DNA of 7,006 nt, taken from assembly GCA_005883445.1 (NCBI GenBank), contig VAZL01000018.1, forward strand, positions 4,462-11,467, written 5' to 3'. Below are positions 6,021 to 7,006 of this stretch, piece by piece. The position numbers and the translations under genes are program-made. This DNA comes from Alphaproteobacteria bacterium (lineage in GTDB: Bacteria > Pseudomonadota > Alphaproteobacteria > Rhizobiales > Xanthobacteraceae). The notes under the pieces were generated by a model. That model was not told the origin of the DNA and did no database searches. It saw nothing but the letters and a program-made list of their open reading frames with translations. Position 1 is the first letter of the stretch; each line of letters opens with the position of its first letter.

Positions 6021-7006
6021 CAGGCAGCGCCGCCCGGCTCGGCGTCGTCGCCCAAGAACATGGGCATGAGCACACGAAAGATCGTACGTCGCGGTTGCGA
6101 CTCGCATTCGATGATCCCGCCGTGATCGCCGATGATCTTCGATACCAGCGCGAGGCCGAGGCCTGATCCGGTCGGTTTCGTCGTCACGAACGGGTCGAAG
6201 AGGTGGGGCAACAGATCTTCGGGAACGCCCGGTCCATTGTCCTTGACGCAGAATTCAAGCGGCAGCGATACGCGCGTCTTGCTGCCCGGCAGCGACAGGC
6301 GCACGCCTGGTCGAAACGCGGTCGAAAGCTGGATCTCGCCGTCTGCCGCGTTCTCCCCGATCGCTTCGGCGGCGTTCTTCACGAGATTGAGGAAGACCTG
6401 GATGAGCTGATCGCGATTGCCGAGCACAGGCGGCAGCGACGGATCGTAGTCCTCGACGAACTTGATGTGACGCGCGACGCCCGAATGCGTGAGGTGCTTC
6501 ACGTGTTCGAGCACGGCGTGGATATTGACGGATTCGCGCTCGATCGGCCGCTCGTCGGTGAATACTTCCATGCGGTCGACCAGCTTCACGATGCGGTCGG
6601 CTTCATCGCAGATCAGCCGCGTCAAAGTGCGATCATCATCACCGACCGATTGTTCGAGCAGTTGCGCTGCGCCGCGGATGCCCGAGAGCGGATTCTTGAT
6701 CTCGTGCGCGAGCATCGCCGCGAGCGCGATCACCGAACGCGCGGCGCCGCGATGGGTGAGTTGGCGGTCCATTTTGTCGGCGATCGTGCGCTCTTGCAGC
6801 ATGACGACCACATGGTCCGGCCGCTCCGGCAACGGCGCCACGTACAAGTCGACCAGGCGCTCGCCGGGATTGCGCGGCGTGCCGAGATCGACCTTGTACT
6901 CGTTGACCGCTGCGCCGCGCACGCGCACTTGGTCGACGAGCGCGAGCAAGGGGCTTCCGAACGGCACCAACTCGCCGAGCATATGACGCCGCAGCAGTCG
7001 CAAAGA
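6020..7006 (-). CDS. ntrB: Nitrogen regulation sensor kinase NtrB (NR(II)), partial, 5' end outside the window
   Basis: Soluble histidine kinase/phosphatase that sets the phosphorylation state of NtrC in response to PII signal proteins. 328 codons are visible and the frame is open at the right edge (a TTG at 7003 is not a plausible start). Family members have about 380-390 residues, so roughly 55-60 N-terminal residues, the first part of the PAS domain, are missing. Seen here: the end of the PAS domain (LVDLYVAPLPERPDHVVVML); the HisKA motif AMLAHEIKNPLSGIRGAAQL with phospho-acceptor His at codon 6706-6704; the X region ICDEADRIVKLVDRMEVF; N box FLNLVKNAAEAI; G1 DNGPGVP; F box FDPFVTT; and G2 TGSGLGLAL. 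It has no membrane segment in the visible part, consistent with a cytoplasmic protein. It is cotranscribed with ntrC, 12 nt downstream. In many relatives dusB/nifR3 lies upstream, outside this window. Confidence 0.96.
   Translation of the reverse strand, partial: SLRLLRRHMLGELVPFGSPLLALVDQVRVRGAAVNEYKVDLGTPRNPGERLVDLYVAPLPERPDHVVVMLQERTIADKMDRQLTHRGAARSVIALAAMLAHEIKNPLSGIRGAAQLLEQSVGDDDRTLTRLICDEADRIVKLVDRMEVFTDERPIERESVNIHAVLEHVKHLTHSGVARHIKFVEDYDPSLPPVLGNRDQLIQVFLNLVKNAAEAIGENAADGEIQLSTAFRPGVRLSLPGSKTRVSLPLEFCVKDNGPGVPEDLLPHLFDPFVTTKPTGSGLGLALVSKIIGDHGGIIECESQPRRTIFRVLMPMFLGDDAEPGGAA

Overview
The window is a compact nitrogen-regulation locus read entirely from the minus strand. In transcription order (right to left) it holds the 3' part of ntrB (sensor kinase), ntrC (its sigma54-activating response regulator), ntrY (membrane sensor kinase), ntrX (its regulator) and most of a D-amino-acid aminotransferase gene (dat) that runs off the left edge. 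The high GC content, the order ntrB-ntrC-ntrY-ntrX-dat and the protein sequences point to an alphaproteobacterium of the order Hyphomicrobiales, in the neighbourhood of Bradyrhizobium, Rhodopseudomonas and Xanthobacteraceae. That assignment rests on remembered family sequences, not on a search.

Layout: ntrB (7006 to 6020, 5' end outside the window) is followed after 12 nt by ntrC (6007 to 4565). A 194-nt non-coding gap (4564 to 4371) separates ntrC from ntrY (4370 to 2097). ntrX (2093 to 729) starts 3 nt after ntrY stops. The dat reading frame follows and is open to base 1. The two kinase/regulator pairs are paralogous: NtrB/NtrC is the cytosolic pair, NtrY/NtrX the membrane-bound one. NtrC keeps the GAFTGA loop that contacts sigma54, while NtrX has lost it, so the two regulators should act on RNA polymerase in different ways.

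The parts least explained by the standard annotation are two. First, the ntrC-ntrY gap carries two adjacent perfect dyads, an 8-bp direct repeat with a 10-bp period, a TATAAA box and a possible folded leader, so ntrYX probably has its own controlled promoter. Second, the 5' end of dat looks damaged. The only well-placed ATG (703) is out of frame with the conserved protein, and the usual N-terminal beta strand cannot be read in any frame, although everything downstream is intact. I found no mobile element, RNA gene, CRISPR array or new defence-like system. This is mostly a well-known conserved locus.
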